In this document: piece after piece, positions 24,201 to 37,440 of the stretch | Layout: the number at the start of each line of letters is the position of its first letter | Position numbering within the stretch: position 1 is the stretch's first letter | Assembly (NCBI GenBank): GCA_036583965.1 | Contig: JAZBQD010000017.1 | Span: 25,702,385 to 25,766,384 of the forward strand | Reading direction: 5' to 3' | Source: Prunella strophiata | Taxonomy: Eukaryota; Chordata; Aves; Passeriformes; Prunellidae | DNA length: 64,000 bases | Notes under the pieces: model-generated | The model's input: only the letters and a program-made list of their open reading frames with translations | Databases searched by the model: none | Told to the model about the DNA's origin: nothing | Program-made: the position numbers and the translations under genes

Positions 24201-25377
24201 CGTTGCTAAATATATTTGGTTATACTATAGAAAATGAAGAAAACTGTGGTGTGAATAAGAACCTCTGAGCTTAAAGCTAGAAGTTACTTAAAGAATAAAA
24301 TAGAAATTTTTAATTTTAGGGGAAAAGGTAATTAGATTTCTCAGTATTCATTTGTGAAGGAAACTGTTACAATGAATTTGCTCATTAGAAATATAGAATA
24401 TATATAGTGACATAAATATAATTTCAAACCAAATTTTTTTGATCCACTCAAACTATTTAATCTTCTTTCCTATTTATAATGTGACATATCTATAATATAT
24501 TATTAATAATAATAATAATAATTATAATATATAAATTGAAGAATGTTTTGTGAAAAGTATTTTTAAAAGCTCAAATGTAATGTGTACCCAGATCTCAAAC
24601 TACTTTTTTATTTAATGACTTTTTCAAGTACAAAAAAATAAAAATTCAAAATATGAAAAATATTGTCCTCACTATGGCAGATTTTTCAGCTTCAGAGAGG
24701 GTAGACTTCATTAAATCAGATGATTGGTATTTTGTAATAATTAATGATATTTCTTTAAAATATATGTGGTTTTAATACTGGGCATTCTTTCTAGTTGGTA
24801 TCACAGAAAGCTAGAGGATGAAGCAGTAGAAGGAACTTTTATCAGTTTTCAAGTCTCTGTGAAGGAAAAATTCCTTTAATGAATATTTTGCAGTGCAGTT
24901 TAAAATTGCAAGAACAGATAAGAAAATAAACATATTTCTCCAGCAGTCTCAAAACCACTTGAAACTTTTCTGCTTTTCAGAGGGCTTTTAGCTGCTACTT
25001 TTGTTGGTATTATTGTTATTAGCAAGTAGTTTGGAGGAAATCTTTTAGCAAATGCATTTCTGCAATTATTGCCTTTCTAAACAGCATCATGTGAAACAGA
25101 ATCAATGTTTATATGTCACACTGAAAAATCTGCAAAACATCCTTACATGGGAAACAGAGCTAGTAATGCAAATATTGAGAAAGAAAATAAATCCCATATT
25201 TCTAGGAAAAAGGAGGATGTCTGTTTTTCTCTTTTATATATTTCCTTAAAGACAAAAGAAGCAGAGAAAATATCATTCTTTTCACCCTTCATATTATAAA
25301 AAATTTTTTGTACATAAATTAATTGAAGAGTCAGGTAATTTGCTTGTCTTCAGGTTAGTTTTTCAACTTTAGCTTTA
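24201..25377. other. AT-rich intergenic sequence, no gene recognised
   Basis: Very AT-rich, with a short (AAT)n at about 24503-24522. No gene or named repeat is visible. Confidence 0.55.
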
Positions 25378-26390
25378 GAATCATAAAATCACAGAATATC
25401 TGAAGTTGCAAAGGGGCCCATTGGGTCACTGATTCCAACTTCCTTGCTGCTCACAGGACTGCCTAAAATAATCCATATGACTAAAAGGATCATCCAGAGG
25501 CTCCTTGAACTTCGACAAGTTTGGTGTCACGAGCTCTACCCTTAGTATTCTGTTCCAGCAACCACCCAGCCTTTTACTGAAAAGCCTTTTCCAAATGTCT
25601 AATTTGAACTTCCCCTGTTCCCCTGTTGCCTGTTCTTGGCTCTGATGGCTGGTCACCAGAGAGAAAGAGATCACCACCTCCCCCTCTGCTGCCTCCCTTG
25701 AGGAAGATGAAGATGGCAGTGAGGTCAACCCTCAGCCTTCTCTTCCCCAGGCTGAACAAGCCAAGGGACTTCAACTGTTCCTCCTAAATCATGCCTTTCA
25801 CCATCTTGATCACCCTTCTCTGGACACACTCTAACAGTTTGTTGTCCTGATAAAGCAGCACTCGAGGTGAGGCTGCCCCAGTGCAGAGCAGAGCAGGATA
25901 ATCCCCTCCCTTGCCTGGCTGGGATGCTGTGCCTGGTGCACCCCAGGACACGCTTGGCCCTCCTGGCTGCCAGGGCACTGCTGATTATTAAAACTGACCC
26001 CCAGATCTCTTCCTGCAGAGCTGCTTTTCAGCCTCAGCCCCTCAGTTTGTAAGCATTACCAGGATTATTTCATCTCAGATGGAGAATCCAGCACTTGGTC
26101 TCATTAAATTTCATGTGATTCATATGTGACTTTCAATTTGTGATTATCTTTAGTCTATCCAGATATTTCTGTAAGGCCTCTTGACCCCCAAAGGAGTCCA
26201 CAGCTCCTCCTAGTTAAGTATCATCAGCAGACTCACTCTGCATATTTGATTCCTGTGCCCAGCTAATTTAAAAATGCACTGAAGTATGCTGGCCCTAAAT
26301 TCAAGGCCTGAAGGACCCAGGCCTCCAGCCTAATGTGACTCCATTCCCTGTAAGGCTTTTAGCTCAGCTTCAGCCTGGACCCTGTGAAGG
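25378..26390 (-). mobile_element. CR1 LINE, 5'-truncated, ORF2 C-terminal region to 3' end
   Basis: The plus strand opens with TAGAATCATAAAATCACAG (the complement of the CR1 terminal repeat) and continues with the reverse 3' UTR. The complement of 25774-25574 reads KSLGLFSLGKRRLRVDLTAI, the CR1 ORF2 C-terminal block. The match continues as frameshifted ORF2 through about 26060-26390, including a region equivalent to the reverse transcriptase segments after the catalytic box. Many substitutions and stops are present. The 5' end near 26390 is approximate. Confidence 0.88.
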
Positions 26391-27499
26391 AAACAGACAT
26401 AAGAAGTGGGTCAAGCCTTGTCATTTGTCAAATTTGGCAACTTGTAAATTAAAATTGCAGTTGAAGAGGCAGCTATAACTGTGTATTTCTGAATATATAT
26501 CTTCCTAAATGTTCTTCACTCCGCAGCACTACCAGTAAGATGTGAAACCCAGTATCCTGTGGGTTACTGCTGCTATTGTAGAGGTCACCTCTAAGCAAAA
26601 GTGACTCGTGGACATCAGCTAATTTCATCACTGGAAGATAACATGATACTATCAACAAATTTGATTGTTTCCATGGAGAAAAATGGATGTTGTCAAAACA
26701 ATCCTGGTCAAAAACTCAATAAAAATAGCCCAAATTCTTGTGATAGATATGAAACTGGCACAAATAAATACAATTTAATTTGGAAAGTCATAAACACATT
26801 TACCACATTCTGAGTAATTAGACATAATTATAAGGTCTCTAACATTCTTAATAACTATTAAAAATATGTATCACTACAATATTCTTTAAGACTTATTGCA
26901 TTAATTTCTTGAGTTCTGAAGATCATGTACATGTTTTTTCTGATTTTTTGCTGGCTGTTTCTTTTGGTCAAGAAATTTCCTCATCTTGCTTTGCTTTGCC
27001 TTGCCTTCCTTGCCTTTTTCTTTCTGTTCCCTCTGCTCACATGCAATGAACCAGCCCTGATCTGTTACACATCTGTTTAAAAATTAAAGGGGACTGGGAA
27101 AAAAAACAGTGGAAGTATTTAAGATGTTACACTCCCCCGTAGACGTTATTAAACGCACATATTGCAAGTTTTATTTTTTATTGCCATTGTTCCCCACTTA
27201 GGGATCATTTAAAATTGGACATTTTCTGTTATTTTTATGATAACCTCAGCAAACTGTTCACATTCTAAAATTTATTGCTAAACACGTTAAATAAAGTTCA
27301 ATAACTGGAAGGTTATAATCAACAGGGGGGAAATGATGCACCAATAATAATGTTAAATGATTCTAATGTGATGATTTTCTTCCATGCTGTCTCATCCATC
27401 CCATTTTGGCAATACAGTAAACAAGCTGCTCTAATAGACAGGGAAAAATAAAATGTCATCAATTCAAGAGTGAGCAGCTGCTGGGAGATTTTATATGAC

Positions 27500-27521
27500 A
27501 AAAAAAAAAAAAAAAAAAAAA
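27500..27521. repeat. A22 homopolymer
   Basis: Twenty-two uninterrupted A. The sequence on either side does not resemble a processed gene copy that I can recognise. Confidence 0.97.
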
Positions 27522-28110
27522 GATCCCAGGGTCTGTTTGCATCTCATGGGTTCAGCTCAGAGTACTGAGGAAATTTGGTTTCCTGGTAGGAGCTGGTTCA
27601 TTTCTGGCCTTGTGATGCTGTGTAGATGCATGTCAAGGTGTACCCCAGCATGGGGATCTGGCAGTGACAGAGTCAGTGATTAAATTGAAGAAACGCTGCC
27701 CAGCTTGAAGTTCTGTGTGGACAGATATAATTAGGTAATGAGTTTTATTGTTACTGTGATACACTTGTCGAGATAGACCAAAAACTGGCCTGTAATTCCA
27801 ATTTCTTTTGCTTATGCTACAGTATTACTGTTGTTACTTGCAACTGTGACAAGGTCATGACCATTACAAAGTCAATGAGCAAAGGCAGTACCTTATATTA
27901 AGAATAATAATATAACTATTAAAAAAAAAATTAGACAGAAGAAGTTGGGGGGAAAGCAAAGAAAAATTACTCCAAATCACTTTGATGATAAGCACTATCT
28001 GAGAACAATTCCAAATTCAACTTATATTTTGAAGAAGAAAATTTTTACCTTGATGATTGCTGTTTTGGCTTTTTTCTATGTCAAAAAATGTTCCATATTT
28101 CTAAGGGTAG

Positions 28111-28112
<2 letters not shown>

Positions 28113-28140
<28 letters not shown>
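28113..28140. repeat. T28 homopolymer
   Basis: Twenty-eight uninterrupted T. Confidence 0.97.
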
Positions 28141-28145
<5 letters not shown>

Positions 28146-28179
28146 ACAGTTCCTCTTCTAATAGAAAATGCTACAAGCA

Positions 28180-28900
28180 CTAAGATTAAATTCAGACAAA
28201 AATGGCTGCTGCACACCATTTCCTATAAAATATTAGCTAAGAGAGAAATTCTGAGGTACACCGCCATGCATATTTGATTTAGAAATTTTTCTTGAAACAC
28301 TTAGTACAGCAAAGATGAAATGCAGCTGGATGTTGCATACACATCTGTTAAGAAATAATGGAGCCACACATGTCTTTCTAAAAATGACCTGAAATAAAAT
28401 GAGAACAAAAAGCCTCCAAAAACCTTAGGTCAGATGGATTTTCACAGATATGAGGAAAGAGAAAACAGAACTTTCTAGACAGCAGCATATGTTGAGTACA
28501 GAGACCAGCAAATATTTTCTTTTGAGATCTTTAAGCTTGGATTATAATAAATCAAATAATAGTGATGACACAATTACTGCAGAGAAGAAATTGCTGTAAA
28601 ATATGACTGCCTTTGGATTAAATATAGAAGCAAGACAGAAGCAGGCAGTACATCCTCTTCATTGGCATAAATACTGGGCCATGTTTTGATCCTATCTGGC
28701 TATCTGCAAATATCAAATAAGAATGTGTCATGCTTATTTGCCCTCATCAATTTTGTGTTGGAAGCAGATCCAAACTAGTTCAAGGGTTATTAAATCATCA
28801 TTCAAGATTCATCTAATTAAATTATGAAATGTGTCTTTCATCCTGCTGTCTGCTCTACCAGCAGACCATTGTGGTATCTTCACAAAATCTGGGATCACAG
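28180..28900. promoter_or_regulatory. Candidate distal regulatory block (texture only)
   Basis: Repeat-free, complex sequence with many homeodomain, POU and bZIP-like words: ATGCATATTTGATTT near 28266, ATTACTGCAG near 28573, and ATCTAATTAAATTATG near 28810. Conserved non-coding elements of developmental genes look like this, but so can ordinary AT-rich DNA. Confidence 0.2.
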
Positions 28901-31619
28901 ATGAAGACAAAACTACTCCAAAAGGATTTTGATAGTTCTGTGTTGATGAAATATCTGAGCGTAAAATAATGTGATTTTGTGCAATTTGACTACTATTTTT
29001 ATGTATTATGTGTAAGTAATATCACTTCCTTTTGTAATATTTTAAACCTAAACAATATTTAGAGAATTTTTGTTTTAGAAATGTTTTTGTTAGGCAAAGG
29101 AATACCTGAACCAAAAGGATTTGTGGCCATCACAGTATGTAACAGATGTGGTTTGAGATCAATGACAGTTCTCAGTTGTTTGTTTTGGGTTTTTTCTCCA
29201 GAGCAGAATGAAAAATAATCACTAAGGGATTTTTTTTTTGGACAGTGCATAGAGGAATTTATCATAGTTCTTCACTTTAAAGCAACCGTGTTAGCATCAT
29301 GCATGCTAAATAAGTTTACAGTTGTGTGCTATCATAATTGGAATTTGGTAAGCTTTGAACTACTCATACTTGAATAGAGGTTTCTGAGCCTCAAGCAAAG
29401 CTTTGATAGCTCAAATGCCATAATGAAAAACTGGGAGAGAACTGCGATATTTACAGTCAATATCCTCTTTCCCTCTTAAACAATGCATTATTTCCAACAG
29501 TACCTACCAAGACTGTGGTGTGGGTCACAGTACTGTGTCCTGTAAACTGTTCTTTAGTTATCTTTTGCAATCATTGGAAGTCTACCATGCCAGCTAGAAA
29601 TACTCAGAAGCCTAAAATCAGCCTGCTGCAGCCAAGCAGTGTACAGTGGATGCATAGACAGTTAAAAGCATGGTTTTCTGTGCTGTGTTGATGTTGATGA
29701 CCACTGATCATAAACACAAGGCTAACAAGGGCTGGGATGTTCTTCCTTTGTCTCTTTTACATAAATATTTCCCAGGGGAACAGACAAGCTGGAATTACAG
29801 TTTTAAAGAGTTTCATGGAGACAGTAATTTTTACCTCATCAAAATTCTTCTACTCATCCTTGAAATCTCCTATAGCTTGTAATTGAGGAAACTAGAAATT
29901 AACACCTCACTGATTTGTATGTCATGCAACTGTGTAAAGGAATGAATCACTGCTGCACTTGAAGTGTTGTGTTTCTTTCATTTTTCAATTTTAAGACTGA
30001 AGGAAAGATAAAAACAAGTGAATATTTTGCTTCCGAAAAACATTTTCAAATACAGTTTCATATAAAAATAAAAAAAAAATAAAATTGAGAGATTTGGTAG
30101 ATAAAATAACAGGCAATTGTGCAATGCAGATGATGTCTTCATCTGTACAATTATTTAATGGGACTGAGTGGCCTTGGAACTTCTAGGCTGTGCTATTTGA
30201 ACAAGGAAATAAAATAGATTAATTTCCAAGTTATTTGAATAGCAGAAATTTCCCAAATGTGTGACTTCAAAGCACTTCAGAAATTCAATCACAGCGACAT
30301 TCTAAAATCAAATGTTGCTTTTTTCTTTACTGAAATGACAGTTCTTCAGTTTTGAAAAGTACATTAATTTTGTATTGATCACAGCTTTCATTTTCTTATT
30401 ACCTTATAACAGTAAAGTATGTTACTCACACTTTTTTTTTAACCATTCTCTGCTGGCCATTTTTAGATGTGCTGAGTTAGATCTTTCATTTCACCAAAAA
30501 TTGTCTTATCTGCATTTTCATGTAAAGAAGCATATAGAAATTGCTTTTTAATAATACCTCTAATTTTCCCAGACAGGTAGTATCATGCTGTTCCCACTTT
30601 GCTTTCCAGATGTCAGACAAAAAGTCTACATTGCAGATAATGACAGTTTTTCTTACCACAAAGCTAAAAACTCAGACTTTTGCTATAATAATTCAATTGA
30701 CATGTTCATATCAGTATCAAATGAATATCATATAAGTAAGGTCTTATTAAACTAAAATAAGTGTAGATTTAAATGTAAACACTTCCCTTGTGGCAAGATT
30801 AATTAAATTTCATGAACAAATATTGTCCAACAGGAAATCTAAGAGCTCAATTACTTTCCTAATATTTTTTATATTTGAATTTAAATAAATCTAGCATTAC
30901 TTCAAAAAGCTCCCACTGCATAAAAGATGGATTTTCACCTTCCAAGTGCTTAGCTGCAACCTTAACATGTGTAATCTGATAGCAATATTTTGAAAATATC
31001 TAGCCAATTTTGTTCTCCATTTAAATACGAACTGTTGGAAGGTTTGTAGGCAAATTATAGAAAAAAAATATCTATGTTTTTAGCATTTTAGAAAGTTCAC
31101 AAGCTATCAGAAAACTGTATTACTTCTGTATTGGAACAAGACGAAAATGCTTAATTGCAGCTCAGCTAAAATGCAGCTGAATTCCACTATATTATCCACT
31201 CCTTCCTGGAAGCGGGTACTCATATTATAATTTTCTTCAAATCTCCAATTATACATAATTTCACATGATAAAACGTAACTTTAACTTAATGGATTTGCAA
31301 AGAAGATTGGGTGTTAACATTTGTATCATGGGAAAGGTAGTTCTAGGAAATTCCATCACAGACTATCATGCAATTATAATTCTTTCAGCATACAACTTTT
31401 TACATAAAATGTAGTTTAATGGTGCTTGGAATATTAGAAATTTTTTTTTATTAAGTCAAAAAATAAGAAGGGGATTTTTTTGTTTGATCAACATATATTT
31501 GATTTCAATAAGGGCATTAAAAGCTTCATTTTTCTTGCAAGTTAAAAAATTCTGAAAATTTTGTGTATGTTTTTAGACCCCAAACTTTTATTTAATTACA
31601 CAAAATAAACATAATTGCA

Positions 31620-31960
31620 GAATTATTTAATTACTGATAATTCAGAATTTTCTGACCACTAATTAAAATCCACAAGTCTCTAAGCACCAGTATTTTTAAC
31701 TGCTACCACAGACATAGAAGAAGTAGCTCTGTTAAAGCTGAAGGAATCTGTGGTAACTGACAGCTATTGCAGTGTAGTGGTATTTAGAAAATGACAACTG
31801 TAGAAATAGATTTGTCTGTTAATCATATGAGCAATTGCTTAATTACTGACTGAGCAAAAACAGCTAAAGCAGCACTGGAATATGATTAACTGTTATGCAT
31901 ATAACTGTCTATTTTAAATTAAGTGATAAATGTGCTGTTGTTTTTCCCTGTTCAAAGGCA
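31620..31960. promoter_or_regulatory. Candidate distal regulatory block (texture only)
   Basis: Dense in TAAT/ATTA words, for example TTTAATTACTGATAATTC near 31627, GCTTAATTACTGACTGAGCA near 31836 and a POU-like TATGCATAT near 31894. It lacks simple repeats. Motif density in AT-rich DNA is weak evidence. Confidence 0.2.
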
Positions 31961-32210
31961 AAGTAAAGCAAAAATACATTACCTCTACAGAAAACTGGAA
32001 TGAAATGTCTGCAAAATTATACATAGTTACATGTTTTTATAGGCCACCGTTTAACTTGTCAATTTCCTTTCACAGGGAGGTTTGGTCATCATAAAATCTA
32101 TGGGAGCATTTTACTCTGGTAAATTGTATCTCAAACAGAATATAGAAAATAATAGTATTTTAAGGACCAGACTTCCTGGTTTTGCTTCATGCAGACTATT
32201 TGTAGGGCCA

Positions 32211-32251
32211 TTTTGTTTGTTTGTTTGTTTGTTTGTTTGTTTGTTTGTTTT
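32211..32251. repeat. (TTTG)n microsatellite, about 9-10 units
   Basis: G recurs every four bases from 32215 to 32247 without error, then degrades to TTTGC and TTTTG steps. Confidence 0.96.
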
Positions 32252-34684
32252 GCTTTGCTTTGTTTTACTTGTGGGGATGTTTTTTTTGACCAATGTATCA
32301 CTAGGTACAGGGAAAAAAAAAAATAAAATTACATTTATAACCCTTTGGTTTCATAAAGACAAATCCCCTTCCCTTCAACACTCATACAACATCAGTTGTG
32401 CCATCTAGCTCCCTGAAAGTACAAATTCAAGCATTATGAGACAGCTCAGTTTAAAATTTGATCAGAACAGCTTGATTCCAGCTACCTGTAGCAGTCCTTC
32501 AAAGATTGTTTCAGCATGTGCCAGTGCCATTCAAGAATGTGCAACACTTGCTTTTATTGCCAAGCTGCAGCAGTCTGACAGCATGAGTCATTTCATTCCA
32601 AATATTTCGGGAACTTTGAGATCAGTTGCTCTAAAGAAATGTCTTAAAAATGTAAAGGCATAATTTGACTCAAAAAAGATCCAGGGCCCTATAGATATGT
32701 GAATGTGACTTTTTTCTGATGTAACACCTTGAAAACACCCTTTATCTTCATAGGTAATAGTAGATATCAAGTAGTTTAATTTGCTAGTAAGAAACAAAAT
32801 GAGAAGAGATAATTTTTAGCATTTCATATTCACTCCTTGCAAATAGTATTTGCCTTCCATATCACCTTGTATCATTTTGGACCTCCAGCTGGGTAAAAAT
32901 CTTTAAAAACAATGAAATCAGAAGAAAAATAAAATTACAAAAAAAACCCTCAAAAAACAAAAAACCCAAAACATTATAGCAAACCATTATTAGCAGTTTT
33001 TGTGTGCCCACATTCAATTATTGATTTCATTCTTTTAATAAATTTTATATCACACAAATATGCGATTTGGCTTCACAATACATCAAAGTTTGTTTCACAT
33101 ATAGATCTTTAAACCAGGAATTTGATAAAATCCAGATAATTGATTTATATCCAGATGTGCCTGTCCTTACTTTGTATCATACAGGGTGACATATAAAAAT
33201 GCATACACTAACAATAATGTAGAAGGTTTATTCCTGTTTTTGATTTTTTTTTTTTCTTTTGGGAATCCAAATTTTCACCTGTCTGAAAAGAAACAAAAAC
33301 AATTGCCAAATGTTTTAAAATTATTCATAATCCTTTTAAGGACAAAAACCTTCTGGCAATTTCTATGTGCAAATAGAACAGTCTGCTTTAGCAAGAGTTT
33401 TATTAAACTGTACTACCTTCTTTCGTCACATTATAAAAACACAAGATACTAAGAAAATAAACGTCTTTTTCTTTCTTTATGTGTTGTCATGTATTCTTTC
33501 AAAGTCATTCAAAACCAAGCTTTACTATATTGACACATAATTTTGACTCTTTTTAATCTTATATTTTCAGCCCACACAACTGCAGAAACTTTGCAAATAT
33601 TTATGAAAAATGACACTTTCATTTGCAATGAAGAATGCTAAGGAATAAGATGAGAAAAGATTCTCAAGGTTCCCCAGAAAACTTGAGCAGTTGATACAGC
33701 AGACCCTGAAAGGGAAGAAAAGGTCAAGACCATTTTGTGTTTGTTTTTTTCCACTTCTGACACACTGGTTTTCTCCTAGTCATTAGTGTGGGAAAAGATA
33801 TCAGTGTGTTAAGATTTAGCAGGTGGGAAAATGCTAAATGGTAACACTGTCAAGCGCAGTGAAATTAGGTTTTAGGTCAGATTTTGTCTTCAAGAGAAAA
33901 AATTTCATATCAAGTCCCTGCAATGATTGACATCAAGAAATTTATATTAGTTCTAAAGCATTCAGAGATTTAGAGAATTAACAGACTACTAATTTTCCTT
34001 CCTTAACCAGATACTGCACTATTGTTTTTTGGTTTTGTTTTTATGACTAAATCCTTTCATAAATCTCCACTATGGAGTCTCGGCTTGCATTTACAAAACT
34101 TTCTCAAAGAACCAAAACTTTCTTAAAAACTTCTCAAACAAAATTCAGTGTAGTCTCATGGGTTATTTAAAATTATGACCTTCCCATCTAGTAAATTAAT
34201 TTTTTTCTACAAAATTACTTTTTTTTTCCTCTACAGTCAAAACTGCATGCAAGGAAATTATGCTGTCTAAACTGCTCACACCTGAAATTTTCTGTTTATA
34301 ACTGGCAACATCTCTCCTTTTTATTGTTCTATGAAGCATCTGTTATGAGACAAAAATTATCTTTATTTACTCTCCCGATGGTCCGTATATCTTTGGCAAA
34401 TTCCTGCCAAAGACAAATGAAGGTGCAATAAAACCTGGTGCAGCTGCTGGCAGCTGCTGCACTTAGAGCAGAGGAGCCTATGCAGGAGCACTGTCAGCAT
34501 GTGGCTCAAAACAGGCAGTCTGTGTGTCCTGAGGGTGAGGGCACCCCTGCCCACTTCAGTAATTCCCAATTACATAGGGTGGCTTACACCTGTGAAGGAG
34601 CTGTCTACTTACATCATAATCCACACTCACATCAGGGCCTTCTCCTTTGTTGGACAGGCTTGGCCTGTAAGTAAAAGTGGGTGC

Positions 34685-34695
34685 GGGGGGGGGGG
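34685..34695. repeat. G11 homopolymer
   Basis: Eleven consecutive G, rare in this AT-rich window. Confidence 0.95.
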
Positions 34696-35657
34696 AAATC
34701 AAACACAAAACTACTACAAAAAAGCTTAAACAACTTAAACAGTCTGTTCTCCATGTTACACAGGCAGACAATAACATGCTCAAAGCCAGTGCAGCAAAGA
34801 CATAATTTACTTTTCCTGCTCGCTGAGGGTTTAAAAAAGCAATTACAATCTCACATTATATAAGTAGGTTTATTCCTTTATACCTCAGAATATCTCTGAA
34901 TTTGGAAGTTCACTTTGAGAAAATACACAAATCTCAAATCCCTATCCTTCCATCTGCAGAATATTCAATGACTAGTGGGAAAAGTAAAGATATCCTTCTT
35001 GAGAATTGTCTTTCCTGTGACATTCATATTATCATAATAGAACCCAAGTCTTAGAAAAGCTTTTCATGAAAATAAGTGTTACCTACAAGGTAGGCTGAAA
35101 ATTTATGTCTTTTTTTTTTAGGTTTATAAAATATCTGGTTGACATTATAGCAACTTGCATTAGTTCTAGCACACCTAATCACCTAGTGCATTTATGTGAC
35201 TCTTGCTAATACATTTCCAAAAGGAATTTCATTATCAGCTGAATTTTTGTTTTCTTATTTTTGAAAAATTACTGTTGGGTTCTATATTCCTGAGAGAGTG
35301 CACTCAGGATTTGAGTCCTGTAAGTTCAGAATTCCCTATAGTAAATTACAACCTTTATCACACTTTCTCAGAGTTAAATGTGATGGCTTTCACCTTATAT
35401 AGTAAAACTGCAACATCTTCAATAGAGAAACTGTCCTTGATTATGTGTTTGCACAGCTCTGAGGAAAACAAAGCCTTGACCTTCCAGGACCATCAGAAGC
35501 ATCATGTAATAGAAATGGTCAATTATGAAAGTTAGTGGGCAATGCCATTCAGGAAAGATGCTCCAAATGGACTCATAATTGGCAGATACTTAATTTCTGA
35601 TGTGAATATCTGAAGCAGGTTTCAGTCCCTCAGCTAAAGGTTGTTTAAATGTCCAGA

Positions 35658-35688
35658 CAAAAACAAAACAAAACAAAACAAAACAAGC
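35658..35688. repeat. (AAAAC)n pentanucleotide repeat
   Basis: About five to six AAAAC units within A/C-rich sequence. Confidence 0.9.
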
Positions 35689-36505
35689 TGCCTTTATCTG
35701 CACTAGTAAATTAAGCCTTGATAGAGAATGTTCCAAGTATTGTGATTACATGTATTTTTCACTTGGTCGAATGCTGGCAGGTAGTCAGCTTGGGTCAACC
35801 ATCAGTCTCCCTGCAATCCCTTGACAGAATTCTGTGCTTGAGATCCATCCTGGCTAACTCAGACCCTCTTTTGCGATTTTAGAAGGGCTTGATGACTCAG
35901 GGATGATTCAGATTCCAGCCTTTTTGCACCAGTTGGGCTCAATGTCAGCAAGCACTCCCTAGCACTGTTTCACTTGGTATCAGAGATGTCACCACAGGGG
36001 CCACAAATCATCATATTCTTGCTTACAGTATTACCAACAATAGAGTCATCTGTCACAGCTCTGGAATGTGCTCATCATTTTGTTTAACTGATTTATATTT
36101 CAGTGTAAACTGTTTGGAGTCTTCAACTGCGTCTGTTCCTGTACATGGCCAGATTGCAAACAGCAGGGAAAAAACCCTATCATCCATAAGCAAGCATTTA
36201 ATTTCTTGGCTGCAAATTTCACACAGGAGAGAGATCTCTCGTTTGTATGCTAGTAAATGCATTTACAGCTGAGACACCATCACAAAATGGACTGCCAGTT
36301 ACGAGAATAACTTTGCACATGACTGAACAAGTCCAACCCACATGCATCCAAATTATCTAAAATGAATGGTCTCAGTTCTGTTATTCTTCATTCTACACTT
36401 GTTTCATGCATAGAGGTTTAGACCGCCATAAATTCATAACAGTTGTTTTACTATCCAAACAGGTTTTTTCAAGATTTTCTCTCTTATTACATATATTTTT
36501 TCAGG

Positions 36506-36533
36506 AAAAAAAAAAAAAAAAAAAAAAAAAAAA
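36506..36533. repeat. A28 homopolymer
   Basis: Twenty-eight uninterrupted A, followed after CC by another A-run to about 36546 and C/A-rich sequence. Confidence 0.97.
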
Positions 36534-37428
36534 CCAAAAAAAAAAACCACCCCAAAAACCCTGTTTCCTGATTACTCTAGCTATTGAACAAAAAATTAAC
36601 AAGAAAGAGTGGTAGATGAATCTCCAAAGCTGTATGATTTGGCTCAGAGGGCTCTGTCCTCTATTCAAACAATAATTTGGAAGTGGCTGGCTATAAGCCA
36701 GGAATATCTATTTGGAGCTTCTCTGAAGTATCTTAGTGAGTGAGGGAGGCTAGAGGATTTTCCCACTGCATACCAAGACAGTGAGGGTAGGGAGTGTCTC
36801 TGAAAGAAGTCCAAGAGAAAGTACAGTCAAGGTCTGTTTCATGATTATTGTATTGGGTGAGTTTTATGGGGAATACTCTCTTTATGCCAGACTCCTTCCA
36901 GCAAAACAAAGGTAATTTTTACTCTTTCTGTGCATCACATATGAAAACTGGAATTTCTTTCCAACACTATCTGTAAAAGTCTTTTGAATACTAAAATGAG
37001 AAATCCCTCCAGGCAAAAGCTGAGCCTCCACACAGCATGTACAGCTCCCAGTACAGCTGACTCTGACCTACACTAACAGTACATACAGAGAAAAGGAACT
37101 CAGATATTATGTGATCTGACATTGAGGTTAGAGCACAGTTATTATTTATTTAAACAAACTCATGCATGACAAAAGAAAATATTTTATTTTAAAAAATCAG
37201 TCATAATTGTTAGTCATAAGAGCTAGGTCATTTTTGTGCTTGTCCTTTTTCTGACCAAGTTTTCTTTTTCTAAGGATGTTTAATGTAGCCTTAGGAGTAA
37301 AAATAACACAATAATACTAGTGGTGGCCTTTAGCCATTTATGCAATGTAGACAGAAAGAATACGTGAAAGTAATTCCTTCCTCTTGGATGGATTAGTAAA
37401 TGAATGGCAAATGAAATCTCTTGCCAGT

Positions 37429-37440
37429 CACCAGATGGTG
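37429..37440. promoter_or_regulatory. Palindromic E-box / CTCF-like word
   Basis: CACCAGATGGTG has a central CAGATG E-box and resembles part of the CTCF consensus (CACCAG-R-K-GG). A single motif match is weak evidence of binding. Confidence 0.2.

Larger units (their letters stand above)
26391..32210. other. Quiet AT-rich intergenic sequence, no gene recognised
   Basis: Nearly 6 kb without a supported gene or interspersed repeat. It contains a pyrimidine-rich patch (about 26970-27040), an A22 run and a T28 run (listed), and complex patches with ATTA/TAAT words (about 28180-28900 and 30750-31960) that may be regulatory. The open frames are no longer than chance predicts. Confidence 0.55.

Noticed and set aside
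27500..27700. A22 run with GC-balanced sequence beside it, as a possible processed pseudogene
   Set aside because: The neighbouring sequence has no recognisable gene frame, and no flanking duplication was found.
32211..32251. Regular spacing of TTTG and GTTTTT arrays as a CRISPR-like array
   Set aside because: The units are contiguous simple repeats with no unique spacers.
34360..34700. GC-balanced patch with frames of 68-78 codons as a possible exon
   Set aside because: The frames overlap on both strands, no splice sites or conserved domain are evident, and a G11 run ends the patch.
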